The notes under the pieces: generated by a model
What the model was told of the DNA's origin: nothing
Seen by the model: the letters and a program-made list of their open reading frames with translations, nothing else
The model's database searches: none
Translations under genes and position numbers: made by a program
Source of the DNA: an uncultured Eubacteriales bacterium
Lineage (GTDB): Bacteria > Bacillota > Clostridia > Christensenellales > QALW01
DNA: 43,245 nucleotides
Assembly (NCBI GenBank): GCA_900547955.1
Contig: URIR01000014.1
Span: forward strand, 1 to 43,245
Reading direction: 5' to 3'
Shown here: positions 27,235 to 36,746 of the stretch, piece by piece
Layout of the letters: each line of letters starts with the position of its first letter
Position numbering within the stretch: the stretch's first letter is position 1

Positions 27235-27936
27235 TCATTCCAAACTGATTTTAAAATACGTCCACGGCGCCTTTTGCGGCGGATAACTGATAAAAACGCG
27301 CCTGTCCTTAAGAGTTGGATGGATAAAGCTTAATTTTGCCGCGTGCAGAGCAAGCTGCTGGCCCGTTTTATTCAGGCCGGGGCCGTATTTCTGGTCGCCG
27401 TAGAGGGGGCAGCCCAGGCCCGCCATCTGCACTCTTATCTGATGCGAGCGGCCAGTTTGCAGGCTTACCTCTATCAATGAAAGCTTCCCCTCGGATGGAT
27501 GAACAACGCTCTGGAGCAGCCGGTAATTCAACACGGCCTCTTTAGCCCCCTCGGTAGCGGCGGGCACTATTCTCACCATATTGGCGGCGGTATCCTTAAA
27601 TAGATAATTTTTAAGCTCGCCCGAACGAATTTTAGGCTCGCCGCGAACCACCAAAAGATATTGCCGGCCTAATTCCCTTGCTCTCGCCTGTGCCGAAAGG
27701 CGTGCAGCGGCCTTAGAGGTTCTGGCCAGCACTACCAGCCCTCCCGCCGGCCTGTCCAGACGGTGCACCAGCCCTATATACGCCTCCCCGGGCTTATTAT
27801 ATTTCTCCTTGACATATTCCTTGACCAGGCTCAATAAATCCGCATCCCCGCTGGAATCTGCCTGTACAGGCAGATTATTGGGCTTATCCACCACTATGCA
27901 GTGATTATCCTCATACAATACTTGCAGCTTAGGCAT
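27235..27936 (-). CDS. RluA-family pseudouridine synthase
   Basis: The 233-residue enzyme isomerises uridine in rRNA or tRNA. It has the family start LYEDNHCIVVDKPNNLPVQ, the catalytic HRLDRPAGGLVVLAR (active-site Asp near 62), and the GRSHQIRVQMAGLGCPLYGDQKYG motif. It has no S4 domain, as in RluA/TruC-type short members. The target site cannot be told from sequence. The initiator ATG is at 27936 after GAGGAA. Confidence 0.9.
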   Translation of the reverse strand: MPKLQVLYEDNHCIVVDKPNNLPVQADSSGDADLLSLVKEYVKEKYNKPGEAYIGLVHRLDRPAGGLVVLARTSKAAARLSAQARARELGRQYLLVVRGEPKIRSGELKNYLFKDTAANMVRIVPAATEGAKEAVLNYRLLQSVVHPSEGKLSLIEVSLQTGRSHQIRVQMAGLGCPLYGDQKYGPGLNKTGQQLALHAAKLSFIHPTLKDRRVFISYPPQKAPWTYFKISLE

Positions 27937-28046
27937 TTTTATTCCTCATTTTTCTCTTATTATATCAGACTTGCTTTTAGCCTCCTAAAAGCGTCCGTGC
28001 AGGCTGCCGCCCCGCCGCTTAACGCTTAAGCTTCCGGGCGCCCCCG

Positions 28047-28898
28047 CTATCTGCTCCAGCGCCCCGAAGCGCCGCAGGGAAGTATAACCCCTCCCCGAGT
28101 TACCGGCAGGCCCGCCTCCTGCGCGTCCACTTTTCCGCCCAGGCTCTTTGTCAGCCTGGATAATATATTATAAAGCACCAGCGGCTGGAGTCCGGTAGTA
28201 TAGCTGTTTATCAATATAAAAAGCGGATTGTCCGAAAGCAGGTTTATGCATAGAGAGGCAAATGGATAAAGCTCATCCTCTAATTTCCATATCTGTCCGT
28301 TAGGGCCTCGCCCATAGCTGGGCGGGTCCATTATAATGCCGTCGTATTTATTCCCGCGCCGTATTTCCCGTTCCACAAACTTCCGGCAGTCGTCCACTAT
28401 CCAGCGCACCGGCTTATCCGCCAGCGCCGAAAGCGCAAGATTTTCCTTGCCCTGGGCGACCATATTTTTAGCGGCGTCCACATGCACAACAGACGCGCCA
28501 GCCTGGGCAAGGGCCACGGTTGCGCCGCCGGTATATCCGAAAAGATTCAAAACCTTTACCGGCCTTTGAGCGCTCTTTACCAGACTGCCGGCCCAATCCC
28601 AATTTGCCGCCTGCTCAGGGAAAAGGCCAGTATGCTTAAAGCCCATAGGCTTAATTTTAAAAGTCAGTCCATTGCGCGAAACAGTCCAGCTCTCAGGCAC
28701 TTTGCCCGGAAAGCTCCAGGCTCCCCCGCCTTTTTCCGACCGCTTGTATATTCCGTCAACGCGCTCCGGTCTTTTAAAATACGGCCAGATAACCTGCGGG
28801 TCTGGACGCAAAAGATATACATCCCCCCAGCGCTCGTATTTCATGCCGTCCCCGGTATCTATTATCTCATAATCCTGCCAATCGCCGGCTAAAAACAT
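28047..28898 (-). CDS. Class I SAM-dependent methyltransferase, RlmI/RlmK-like catalytic domain
   Basis: The 283-residue protein has the SAM-binding motif VLNLFGYTGGATVALAQAG (about 115-133), motif II VVHVDAAKNMV, and the catalytic DPPSYGRGPNG (about 190). This pattern is typical of the rRNA cytosine methyltransferase-like group. The N-terminal PUA domain of RlmI is absent. It lies between ileS and the pseudouridine synthase on the same strand, so an RNA-modification role is plausible but unproven. Confidence 0.85.
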   Translation of the reverse strand: MFLAGDWQDYEIIDTGDGMKYERWGDVYLLRPDPQVIWPYFKRPERVDGIYKRSEKGGGAWSFPGKVPESWTVSRNGLTFKIKPMGFKHTGLFPEQAANWDWAGSLVKSAQRPVKVLNLFGYTGGATVALAQAGASVVHVDAAKNMVAQGKENLALSALADKPVRWIVDDCRKFVEREIRRGNKYDGIIMDPPSYGRGPNGQIWKLEDELYPFASLCINLLSDNPLFILINSYTTGLQPLVLYNILSRLTKSLGGKVDAQEAGLPVTRGGVILPCGASGRWSR

Positions 28899-28919
28899 CC
28901 TTGAAAACGTCCTTTCCGT

Positions 28920-29040
28920 GCCCCCGTAAACAGCGCCGCCCCGGCTCCGGGTGGGCGCGCTTAAAGAACGGTTAGCTCCACAGGCGGCTCTGGGCGGGGG
29001 AGGCGGAGGCGGCGCCGCTTGTCCTTAACTCCTCCGTCCC
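28920..29040. other. G+C-rich intergenic segment between ileS and the methyltransferase
   Basis: GCGCCGCC near 28931 can pair with GGCGGCGC near 29010, enclosing a G-rich stretch (GGGCGGGGGAGGCGGAGG). The composition is like that of the composite palindromes, but I could not resolve internal hairpins. It is possibly a degenerate copy. Confidence 0.35.
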
Positions 29041-29050
29041 GTTTATCCCC

Positions 29051-32000
29051 TTATAATTTCTTTATCTCCGCAACGCAGCAACTACCGTTTATATCTAATT
29101 CTCTGCCCTGTGAATGCCCGAATACCAGTTTATCACAAAGCACGTCCCCGCACAGCTCCCTGCTGTGCTTTTCAACGGCGTCCCTGAGCGCTCCCTGAGC
29201 GTCCAGAATCAATTCTATATGGTCGGTAACCTCCAGGCCCTGCTCCTTGCGCGCATTTTGAATCTTGCTTACCAGTTCGCGCACATAGCCCTCCGCTATA
29301 AGCTCCTCATTCAGAGCCGTATCTAAAACCACAACTATGCCGCCGTCAGATTCGGACACATATCCTTCGCGGCTGACCGCGGTTATAAGCAAATCGCTCT
29401 CCTTAAGCTCAATGACAGCACCCGAAAGCTCAAAGGAATAGACGCCGCCCTTCCTGACCGTCTCTACTATCGCGTTTGAATCCGCCTGCGCCAGGTATTT
29501 TCCTATCCCGCCCAGCAGCCGGCCGTATTTAGGGCCAAGGGTACGCATCTGCGGCTTAAGGCTGTAAGAGGTAAAGCGGCTGTCGTCCTTAAGATATTCA
29601 ACCGTCTTAACATTCAGCTCATCCGCTATAAGCTCGTTAAGCTGCTCGGGCAGCGCTCTTTCGCTCTTAACATATATCCGGCTAAGGGGCTGACGATTCT
29701 TAATCCCCGCGCTTGAACGGCAGGCTCTGCCCAGCACGACTACCGATAGCACCATTTCCATATTTTCCTCAAGCGCCTTGTCAATATAGGCTCTGTCCGA
29801 AACGGGAAACGCGCAGAGATGGACGCTTTCAGGCTCGTTCTCATTAAGCCCGCGCACAAGGTTCTGATAAATTGCCTCAGCCATAAAAGGCGTAAACGGC
29901 GCGCTCAATTTAGCCAATGTACATAAAACCGTATACAGCGTCATATAAGCGCTTATCTTATCCTGGGTCATCTCGCTGCCCCAGTATCTCTCCCTGCACC
30001 GGCGCACATACCAGTTGCTTAATTCATCAGTAAACTCAGCCATAGCCCGCGCCGGCTCAGTTATAACATAGTTTTCCAGAGATTTATCTACAAAATCTAT
30101 CAGGCTGTTCAGCTTTGATAGTATCCACTTATCCATAAGCGAAAGCTTGTCATACTCCAGCTTATATTCATACGGATTAAACTGGTCTATTTCTGCATAC
30201 AGCACATAAAAAGCATAGGTATTCCACAAAGTACCCATAAATTTACGCTGCGCCTCACTTACCGCCTCAAGTGAGAAGCGCGAAGGCAGCCAGGGGGAAG
30301 AACCGGTATAAAAATACCAGCGCACCGCGTCTGCGCCCTGAGCGTTAAGCGCATCCCAGGGGTCCACAACGTTTCCCTTATGCTTGCTCATCTTTATGCC
30401 GTCCTTATCCCCGACATGTCCCAGCACTATACAGTTTTTAAAAGCCGGACTGTCAAAAAGAAGCGTGGATATGGCCGAAAGAGAATAGAACCAGCCTCTG
30501 GTCTGATCTATAGCCTCGCTGATAAAGTCAGCAGGAAAATTCTCCTTAAACAGCTCCTGGTTTTCAAAGGGATAATGCCACTGCGCAAAAGGCATGGAGC
30601 CCGAATCAAACCAGCAGTCTATAACCTCGGGCGCCCGATGCATCACCCCGCCGCATTTTTCGCATTTAATAGTTAGAGGGTCAAGATAAGGCTTATGCAG
30701 CTCGATATTTTCCGGTGCGCCCGTTAATTGAGTCAGCTCCGCCCGGCTGCCTACTACATGGAAATGCCCGCATTCGCATTCCCATACGGGAAGCGGCGTG
30801 CCCCAATAACGCTCGCGCGAAAGAGCCCAATCCATTACATTCTCCAGGAAATTCCCCATTCTGCCCTCTTTTATCGTTTCGGGAATCCAGTTTATCTTCC
30901 GATTATTCTCAATCAGCTTATCTTTAACGACCGTCATGCGTATAAACCAGGTCTGACGGGCGTAATACAGAAGAGGCGTATCGCATCTCCAGCAATATGG
31001 ATAGCTATGTTCAAATTCCAGAGTTTTAAACAGCAGGCCTTTAGCTTTTAAATCCTTGATTATGGGCTTATCCGCGTCCTTAACGAACATACCGGCATAA
31101 GGAGCGGCTTCGGGCACGAATTTTCCCTGAGCGTCCACCATCTGCACGAAGGGCAAATCGTTATCCCTGCCCACGCGCGCGTCATCCTCGCCGAAAGCAG
31201 GCGCTATATGCACTATTCCGCTGCCCGAATCCAAAGTTACATAGCCGTCGGCCACCACATACCAGGCGCGCTTTTTAACCTTGGCAAAATCGAACAGCGG
31301 CTCGTATTCAATGCCGCAGAGTTCTTTTCCCTTAACGGTTTTAATTATTTCATAGCCTTCTCCCAGCACGCTTGCGAGCGCCTCGGCCAATATATAAATC
31401 CTGCCGTCCAAACGCGCAAAAACATAGTTCTCCGCGGCGTTTACGCAAAGCGCTACGTTGCTGGGCAGCGTCCAGGGAGTAGTAGTCCAGGCCAGAAGGT
31501 AAGTTTCCTCCATATTTTTAACCTTAAAAGCCACAAAAGCAGAGGTTTCCTTAACATCCTTATATCCCTGAGCGACTTCATGGCTTGAAAGCGCCGTACC
31601 GCAGCGGGGACAATAGGGCACTATTTTGTGACCCTTATAAAGCAGGCCCTTTTCGGCTATCCTTTTGAGCGCCCACCATTCTGATTCTATATAGTCATCC
31701 TCATAGGTAACATAAGGATGCTCCATATCCGCCCAATACGCTACATGGTCGCTCATTTTCTCCCATTCCGACTTATATTTCCAGACGCTTTCCTTGCATT
31801 TTTGTATAAACGGCTCTATTCCATAGCTTTCTATCTGGGGTTTGCCGTTTATGCCTAGCTGCTTTTCCACTTCCAATTCCACAGGCAGTCCGTGAGTATC
31901 CCAACCGGCCTTGCGCAGCACCCTATAGCCCTTCATTGTGCGGTATCTAGGAATAAGGTCCTTTATAGCGCGGGTGAGCACATGTCCTATATGAGGCTTA

Positions 32001-32155
32001 CCGTTAGCCGTAGGCGGGCCGTCATAGAAGGTAAAATTAGGGCCGCTTGCATTTTCTGAAACACTCTTTTCAAAAATACTGTTTTCTTTCCAGAAATCCA
32101 GCACCTCCTGCTCTCGTCCCACAAAATTTAATCCTGTATCTACTTTTTTATACAT
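29051..32155 (-). CDS. ileS: Isoleucyl-tRNA synthetase (long, IleS2-like type)
   Basis: The 1034-residue class I synthetase has HIGH (KPHIGHVLTR, about 55-64) and KMSKHKGN near residue 588, a CP1 editing domain and a C-terminal anticodon domain. The length of about 1030 and the phrases YDGPPTANGKPHIGH and KMSKHKGN resemble the long IleS2 type found in many clostridia, rather than the roughly 920-residue type with a C-terminal zinc knuckle. The start is the ATG at 32155 (MYKKVDTG), with TTGGAGGAA upstream. A longer frame runs into the leader terminator and is not real. It is controlled by a T-box. Confidence 0.96.
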   Translation of the reverse strand: MYKKVDTGLNFVGREQEVLDFWKENSIFEKSVSENASGPNFTFYDGPPTANGKPHIGHVLTRAIKDLIPRYRTMKGYRVLRKAGWDTHGLPVELEVEKQLGINGKPQIESYGIEPFIQKCKESVWKYKSEWEKMSDHVAYWADMEHPYVTYEDDYIESEWWALKRIAEKGLLYKGHKIVPYCPRCGTALSSHEVAQGYKDVKETSAFVAFKVKNMEETYLLAWTTTPWTLPSNVALCVNAAENYVFARLDGRIYILAEALASVLGEGYEIIKTVKGKELCGIEYEPLFDFAKVKKRAWYVVADGYVTLDSGSGIVHIAPAFGEDDARVGRDNDLPFVQMVDAQGKFVPEAAPYAGMFVKDADKPIIKDLKAKGLLFKTLEFEHSYPYCWRCDTPLLYYARQTWFIRMTVVKDKLIENNRKINWIPETIKEGRMGNFLENVMDWALSRERYWGTPLPVWECECGHFHVVGSRAELTQLTGAPENIELHKPYLDPLTIKCEKCGGVMHRAPEVIDCWFDSGSMPFAQWHYPFENQELFKENFPADFISEAIDQTRGWFYSLSAISTLLFDSPAFKNCIVLGHVGDKDGIKMSKHKGNVVDPWDALNAQGADAVRWYFYTGSSPWLPSRFSLEAVSEAQRKFMGTLWNTYAFYVLYAEIDQFNPYEYKLEYDKLSLMDKWILSKLNSLIDFVDKSLENYVITEPARAMAEFTDELSNWYVRRCRERYWGSEMTQDKISAYMTLYTVLCTLAKLSAPFTPFMAEAIYQNLVRGLNENEPESVHLCAFPVSDRAYIDKALEENMEMVLSVVVLGRACRSSAGIKNRQPLSRIYVKSERALPEQLNELIADELNVKTVEYLKDDSRFTSYSLKPQMRTLGPKYGRLLGGIGKYLAQADSNAIVETVRKGGVYSFELSGAVIELKESDLLITAVSREGYVSESDGGIVVVLDTALNEELIAEGYVRELVSKIQNARKEQGLEVTDHIELILDAQGALRDAVEKHSRELCGDVLCDKLVFGHSQGRELDINGSCCVAEIKKL

Positions 32156-32179
32156 CAGCAATTCCTCCAATATTTTTAA

Positions 32180-32450
32180 GAAAACAAAAGCTTTGCACTC
32201 TAACAAAATGCAAAGCCTTAAAAACCATTGTAGAGTTAGGGCACGGACGCGTCGGCGCAGCGTCTTATGCCTGAGCGCATTTAACGGCCGCTCTCCGTCC
32301 GGGCCTACTCTTAATAATTCGTCCCGGCCCCTCCAGGGCGATACCGTTCAAGCTCTATTCCTGCCTCCATCGCACCATACCGGCGGCTCTCTTAAAGGAA
32401 TACTTCCGGCCAAACAGCTCCCTTTCTCAGGGTTTAAACATATAATATTT
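32180..32450 (-). promoter_or_regulatory. T-box leader of ileS, specifier AUC, divergent T-box motif
   Basis: On the minus strand, the leader shows GGAAGTA, then AAGAGAGCCG and ATGGTGCGA of stem I. The specifier ATC (32340-32342) is followed by GCCCTGGAG, aligning with CTC then TCCCCTGAG in the leuS leader. A later linker helix region has GAGTAGGCC and GGCCGTTAAATG. The terminator is GCTTTGCA (32209-32216) with TGCAAAGC (32190-32197) and a T-rich tail. No canonical GGTACCGCG is present. Instead CAATGGTTTTTAAGG carries a TGGT, flanked by ACTCTACAA, which can pair with TTGTTAGAGT in the terminator loop. Confidence 0.88.
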
Positions 32451-32457
32451 ATTGATA

Positions 32458-32486
32458 ATTATATAATGTCCCGGCTATATTGTAAA
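32458..32486 (-). promoter_or_regulatory. Sigma-A type promoter of ileS
   Basis: On the minus strand, TTTACA (32481-32486) and a consensus TATAAT (32458-32463) are 17 bp apart, just upstream of the T-box stem I. Confidence 0.75.
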
Positions 32487-32586
32487 GGACTTTTTAATTC
32501 TATATCAGCCAAGGGCAGGGTTTGTCCGCAAAGACGCGGCTGCCGCCGCACGCGAAGCGTGCGCAGGGCCGCGGGCGGGATTATAT

Positions 32587-32667
32587 TAAAATGCGCGCCA
32601 ACGCTTATAAAATCAAAACGCATTCAATAATGCGGAAATTCCTAGAAAAGCGTTGGCGCGCATTTTA
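32587..32667. repeat. Long inverted repeat with 20-bp perfect arms
   Basis: TAAAATGCGCGCCAACGCTT (32587-32606) is the exact reverse complement of 32648-32667. The 41-nt interior holds a smaller CGCATT/AATGCG hairpin. It lies in the ileS-CotH gap (32487-33229), which contains no gene I can see. Confidence 0.85.
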
Positions 32668-32833
32668 GGGCGCAGAAAAAAGCTAGTTGAAATAGGGGCG
32701 GAACTAAAAAAATTTAAGTGGCTAAAACTGCCATAAATTCAGGGCGCCCTCCTTTTAGGGGTGGGGCGGCCCCGCCGAAATTAACTTTATATTCAGTCGC
32801 TTTTTCTATTTAAGCAGGACGGGGAACCCGCCC

Positions 32834-32945
32834 GTTTGCCCGGCAAAAAGCCGGGCAAACAATAATGTGGCCGGCCTAACGGCCGGCCGGCCCCGGGCGC
32901 GGCCCATGTCCGCCGCGCCCGGGGGCCCTCATCTTTCCCACCCCC
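32834..32945. repeat. Composite palindrome, copy H (same sub-family as right part of copy D)
   Basis: Three hairpins occur in series: GTTTGCCCGGC/GCCGGGCAAAC (32834-32860), GGCCGGCC-taac-GGCCGGCC (32869-32888), and GGCCCCGGGCGCGGC with GCCGCGCCCGGGGGCC (32889-32927). The linker AATAATG precedes the second hairpin, the third loop is CCATGTCC, and ATCTTTCCCACCC follows. At 14693-14795 the same linker and flank occur and the third loop is CCAAATCC, but the first and third stems have different sequences. Confidence 0.85.
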
Positions 32946-33229
32946 CTTGCGGCGTCCTAGCCTCTTTGGGCATTACCCCTTATCCGCTGCGCCTCAGCTT
33001 GCCCCCATCTCTTGCAGCCGGCGCTATTTTCAATAATATTACAAATTATCTCCCGCCGCGCCCCATTTTATTAATGTTTTTTTAAAACAATTTCCTTTGC
33101 GTTTTCATTATGACTATGTTAAAATTATAATATTGGTACTAGCCCTAGAACAAAACTGCCAACCTGCCCGGCGCGCCAAAGAGCGGCCCTTAAAAGGCAA
33201 ACACCGCCGGAGAAACGGAGATATTATTC

Positions 33230-36208
33230 ATGAACAAAATGATTTTAAAGCTCTGCGCTATATTAACGGCGCTGGTTATTATAATTCCCCTGGCAGGCTG
33301 CTCCGGAGAAGACAAAAATCCTTCCGCCTCCAATCCAGACGGAAGCACGGACGGCCAAACGGATACCCAGGGCGTCTATATAACCGAGATTATGTCCAGC
33401 AATTCAACCGGCCTTACCGACAGCGACGGAGAATATTCCGACTGGATAGAGCTTTATAACGCCTCCTCAAGCCGGGTGAACCTCAGCGGATACTACCTCT
33501 CGGATAACGAACAGCGGCCCCAAAAATTCGAGCTTCCCGCCTATACCATGGAGCCGGGCAGCTATCTTGTCATCTTCGCTTCGGGTAAAAATAAAACTAA
33601 AAATAATGAGATACACACCAACTTCGCCATATCCAGCCAGGGCGAGGTCATAACCCTCCTCAAGCCGGACGGCGCCTACGCCAGCCGCGTGGATGTACCC
33701 CAGGCCGCCTCCAAGGATATTTCCTACGGAATTGTGCTGGATGGTGCGGACGCAGGCAAATTCATGTGGTTCGCCTCCCCTACCCCCGGCGCCGCTAACG
33801 CAGGAAGTCACGCCGAAAGCATCGACGGCCTGCAATTCGACACGCCCCAGCTCTATATAAACGAATACATGAACAGCAACACCTATACCGTATACGATTC
33901 CGAAGGAGATTACCCCGATTGGGTGGAATTATATAATCCCGGAACCGAGGAAATAGACCTTTCAGGCATGTACCTGACCGACGACCTCAGCGAGGTAGAT
34001 AAATGGCAGATTCCGGGCGGCGTAAGCATTGCCGGAGGAAGCTACCTCCTTATATTCCTGTCAGGCAAAGATAAAAAAACCGATACCGAGCTGCACGCCT
34101 CCTTTGGTCTCTCCAAAACAGACGAAATACTTATGCTCTCGGATAAACAGGGCCATAAAATAGATTCTGTTGCGCTTAAAAACCTGCCCGACAACATTTC
34201 GATCGGCCGCAACCCGCAGGACAATTCCACATGGGAATACTACGCCCTGCCTACGCCCGGCGCAGCCAACGCTTCAACCGGATTTTCCGAATTGATGACC
34301 GCCAGCCAGCTTATCAACCGCGGCTTATGGATAAGCAGGGTTTCGGCTACCCCAAACGAAGACGGCTACGACACTATAACCCTCTTTAACGGCACGGACA
34401 GCGATATAGATTTAACCGGCTACGGTATCTCCAAGAGCCTGGCCGACCCCTACCGCTATACCTTTGAAGGAGGGGTTGTGCCTGCCGGCGGCACTCTAAC
34501 CCTTTACGCTGCCGGCCTGAATAACGCTGGTTCAAACCGCAACAGCATATATCTGACCTTCAAAGTAAGTACTTCAGGAGACGAGCTCTATCTGACCGAC
34601 CCCAGCGGCCGGACCGTGGACGCCTTTAATACCGGCAAGCTGCGCGAGGGCGTCGCCAGCGGCCGGGATGGCACTACCCTTACCGACCGCGTGTATTTTG
34701 CAGACGGCAGCACCTATAAAGGCTATATAGGCAACGCTTCCTTTTCCACTACCGGCGGATACGTCCAGGCCGGCTATCAGCTCTCCATAACCGCCCCCGC
34801 CGGCGGCGTTATCTATTATACTACCGACGGCAGCGAGCCTGACCGCAATTCCAACAGATATTCAGGCCCCATAACAATAAACAAATCCACTACCGTTCGC
34901 GCAGTAGTATACGCCGACGGCATGCTGCACAGCGATATAAGAGCCTGCACCCTGCTTATCGAGGACAGACACACCCTCCCCATCGTCTGCCTTTCCAGCG
35001 ACCCGGACGGGCTTTTCAGCGTGCAGAACGGCATATTTGAATACGGCCCCTACGCAAACGAAGATATGGATGTAGAAACTCTTAAAAAAGCCCCCGCCAA
35101 CTTTTATCGGGACTGGGAGCGGGAAGTCAACGTAGAATATTTTACTGCTGAAGGCGTAAAGGTGCTGGAATTTCCTGCCGGCATTAGAATTCACGGCGAC
35201 TTTTCCCGAATTGAAAAGCAGAAAAGCATAGCCATTCAGATAAGAGACAATTACGGACGCAAGGGAGTGGACTACCCCTTCTTTGAGGGAAATGAGGTTA
35301 CCCATTTTGAAAGCCTGCTCCTGCACAGCGGCGGCCAGGACTGGAAATGGACTAAAATAAAGGATGCCTTTATCTCCAAAATGGTGCAGGAGGATTTTGA
35401 GCTGGCCGTAATGGATTCTCAGCCCTGCGTGGTATACATCAACGGCGAATATTTCGGCCTCTATTACCTGCGCGAGAAAATAAACGAGGCATATTTTGAA
35501 GCGCACGACGGAATAGACGCGGACAACGTCACCATCATCAAAGGCAATGCTACCAACAGCGCCGCCCATAAGGCCTTCCGCGATATAGAAAAATATGCCG
35601 AATCCCACGATATGAGCACAAAGGAAAATTATCAATACCTTTGCGAGCATGTGGATATCAATTCCCTTATGGACTGGTGGATAGCTGCCTCCTGGGTGCT
35701 GCATACCGATTCGGGCAATATAAAGGTATACGCCGCCAGCGACGGCTCTACAAAATGGCGCTGGGTGTTCTACGATAACGACTGGTCCCTCTGGAAAGGG
35801 AATTATGATAATCCGGGCTATAATTATCTTTACAGAATGGCTCATAACATAGGCCATGGCAGCAGAAAATCCTTTCGTTCAATACTAGGCTATTCCCTGC
35901 TGCAGAACCCCGAGGGCAAGCAGCTCTTTATAGAGAGATACGCCATGCATGTGCAGAACGCCCTGCATCCCGACAGGACCATTCCCCTTATGGAGAGCAT
36001 GTTCGCCGAGATAGAGAGCGAGATGCCCCGCCAGCGGGAGCGCTGGGGAGCGCCCAGCGAATCCACCTTCAACACCTATAAAAAGCGGCTCAGAGAAGCC
36101 CTGCTTAAAAAGCCCGAAATGGTCAAATTGAATTTTATGGACGCCTTCGGCATGAGCCGGGCGGAGGTAGACGAGCTGTTTACCGTAGAAACCAAATACA
36201 CCGAATAA
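33230..36208 (+). CDS. Large lipoprotein with lamin-tail domains and a CotH kinase domain
   Basis: The 992-residue exported protein has a lipobox LAGC (Cys24) and an acidic Ser/Gly/Asp linker. Two clear lamin-tail domains begin at VYITEIMSSNSTGLTD (near 49) and LYINEYMNSNTYTVYD (near 207), with a third weaker one near 345. A chitobiase/hexosaminidase C-terminal-like domain follows (GGVIYYTTDGSEPDRNS, near 525). A CotH kinase domain spans about 600-920: RIHGDFSRIEKQKS, YINGEYFGLYYLREKINE, WRWVFYDNDWSLW near 847. CotH in B. subtilis phosphorylates spore-coat proteins. Here the protein is on the cell surface, so its target is unknown. Codons favour C at third positions more than the neighbours do. 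Confidence 0.93.
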   Translation: MNKMILKLCAILTALVIIIPLAGCSGEDKNPSASNPDGSTDGQTDTQGVYITEIMSSNSTGLTDSDGEYSDWIELYNASSSRVNLSGYYLSDNEQRPQKFELPAYTMEPGSYLVIFASGKNKTKNNEIHTNFAISSQGEVITLLKPDGAYASRVDVPQAASKDISYGIVLDGADAGKFMWFASPTPGAANAGSHAESIDGLQFDTPQLYINEYMNSNTYTVYDSEGDYPDWVELYNPGTEEIDLSGMYLTDDLSEVDKWQIPGGVSIAGGSYLLIFLSGKDKKTDTELHASFGLSKTDEILMLSDKQGHKIDSVALKNLPDNISIGRNPQDNSTWEYYALPTPGAANASTGFSELMTASQLINRGLWISRVSATPNEDGYDTITLFNGTDSDIDLTGYGISKSLADPYRYTFEGGVVPAGGTLTLYAAGLNNAGSNRNSIYLTFKVSTSGDELYLTDPSGRTVDAFNTGKLREGVASGRDGTTLTDRVYFADGSTYKGYIGNASFSTTGGYVQAGYQLSITAPAGGVIYYTTDGSEPDRNSNRYSGPITINKSTTVRAVVYADGMLHSDIRACTLLIEDRHTLPIVCLSSDPDGLFSVQNGIFEYGPYANEDMDVETLKKAPANFYRDWEREVNVEYFTAEGVKVLEFPAGIRIHGDFSRIEKQKSIAIQIRDNYGRKGVDYPFFEGNEVTHFESLLLHSGGQDWKWTKIKDAFISKMVQEDFELAVMDSQPCVVYINGEYFGLYYLREKINEAYFEAHDGIDADNVTIIKGNATNSAAHKAFRDIEKYAESHDMSTKENYQYLCEHVDINSLMDWWIAASWVLHTDSGNIKVYAASDGSTKWRWVFYDNDWSLWKGNYDNPGYNYLYRMAHNIGHGSRKSFRSILGYSLLQNPEGKQLFIERYAMHVQNALHPDRTIPLMESMFAEIESEMPRQRERWGAPSESTFNTYKKRLREALLKKPEMVKLNFMDAFGMSRAEVDELFTVETKYTE

Positions 36209-36213
36209 TATAA

Positions 36214-36236
36214 AAGAGGGCATTCAGCCCTCTTTT
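36214..36236. terminator. Bidirectional terminator between the CotH gene and the SH3 gene
   Basis: AAGAGGGC-attca-GCCCTCTT (36214-36234) is followed by T's on the plus strand and, read on the minus strand, by TTTTATA. It sits between two convergent genes. Confidence 0.9.
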
Positions 36237-36713
36237 TTACTCCTGCCCGAAAATCAGCTTGGTTACTTCCATTTTTTCAGCCGCAGTTACGGATTCTATC
36301 TTGCCGTTGTAATTAATATTTATATTTAAACCGTTCTGAAATTCCCTCTTAAACGGAATACTTACGTCAAACACGTCTCCCTCTTGAACGCCATAGTCAT
36401 CATATAATATAAAATACGAAGAGCCTTCCCAAATAGACACATCATAGGCCGTAACAGTAGCCTTTTTAGTCAACGGCGTATACACATAGCCTGTTTTGCC
36501 GTTATACACCACCTGCTGCCAGTTGCCGCTCTTAGGGTTAGAATCCTCATAGAGCATGCAATGGTCGTTGGGAATAGTCCCTATTATTGGGCCGTTGGGA
36601 TAGGAGCGCATATTGAGCAGCTTATCCGAGGTGTCGCTGTTGGCCATTATAATCTTCTGACCGTCAGGCAGAAGCACGCTGTTATGCATATAACCTCTAA
36701 ATGATTCTGTCAA
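36237..36713 (-). CDS. Small SH3-domain protein, probably 5'-truncated
   Basis: The 158-residue frame has a bacterial SH3 domain near the N-terminus (NSDTSDKLLNMRSYPNGPIIG through NGKTGYVYTPLTKK). A C-terminal beta-rich part follows (YDVSIWEGSSYFILYDDYGV, NININYNGKIESVT). It has no signal peptide, although such SH3 domains usually sit in larger exported proteins. Possible starts are TTG 36713 and ATG 36689 (AGAGG four nt upstream), and neither is strong. Together with the fragmentary sequence upstream this suggests the 3' remnant of a longer gene, but an intact small cytoplasmic protein cannot be excluded. Confidence 0.6.
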   Translation of the reverse strand: MTESFRGYMHNSVLLPDGQKIIMANSDTSDKLLNMRSYPNGPIIGTIPNDHCMLYEDSNPKSGNWQQVVYNGKTGYVYTPLTKKATVTAYDVSIWEGSSYFILYDDYGVQEGDVFDVSIPFKREFQNGLNININYNGKIESVTAAEKMEVTKLIFGQE

Positions 36714-36746
36714 ATGATTAACCTAAATTGACAAGGGGATACACGG

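Noticed and set aside
32867..33085. 72-codon plus-strand frame before the CotH gene
   Set aside because: It begins in palindrome copy H and is Pro/Arg/Ala-rich without a ribosome site, so it reflects the G+C-rich repeat.
34862..35857. 331-codon open frame on the minus strand
   Set aside because: It is antisense to the CotH gene, whose domains are clear. The low number of stops follows from that gene's codon use.
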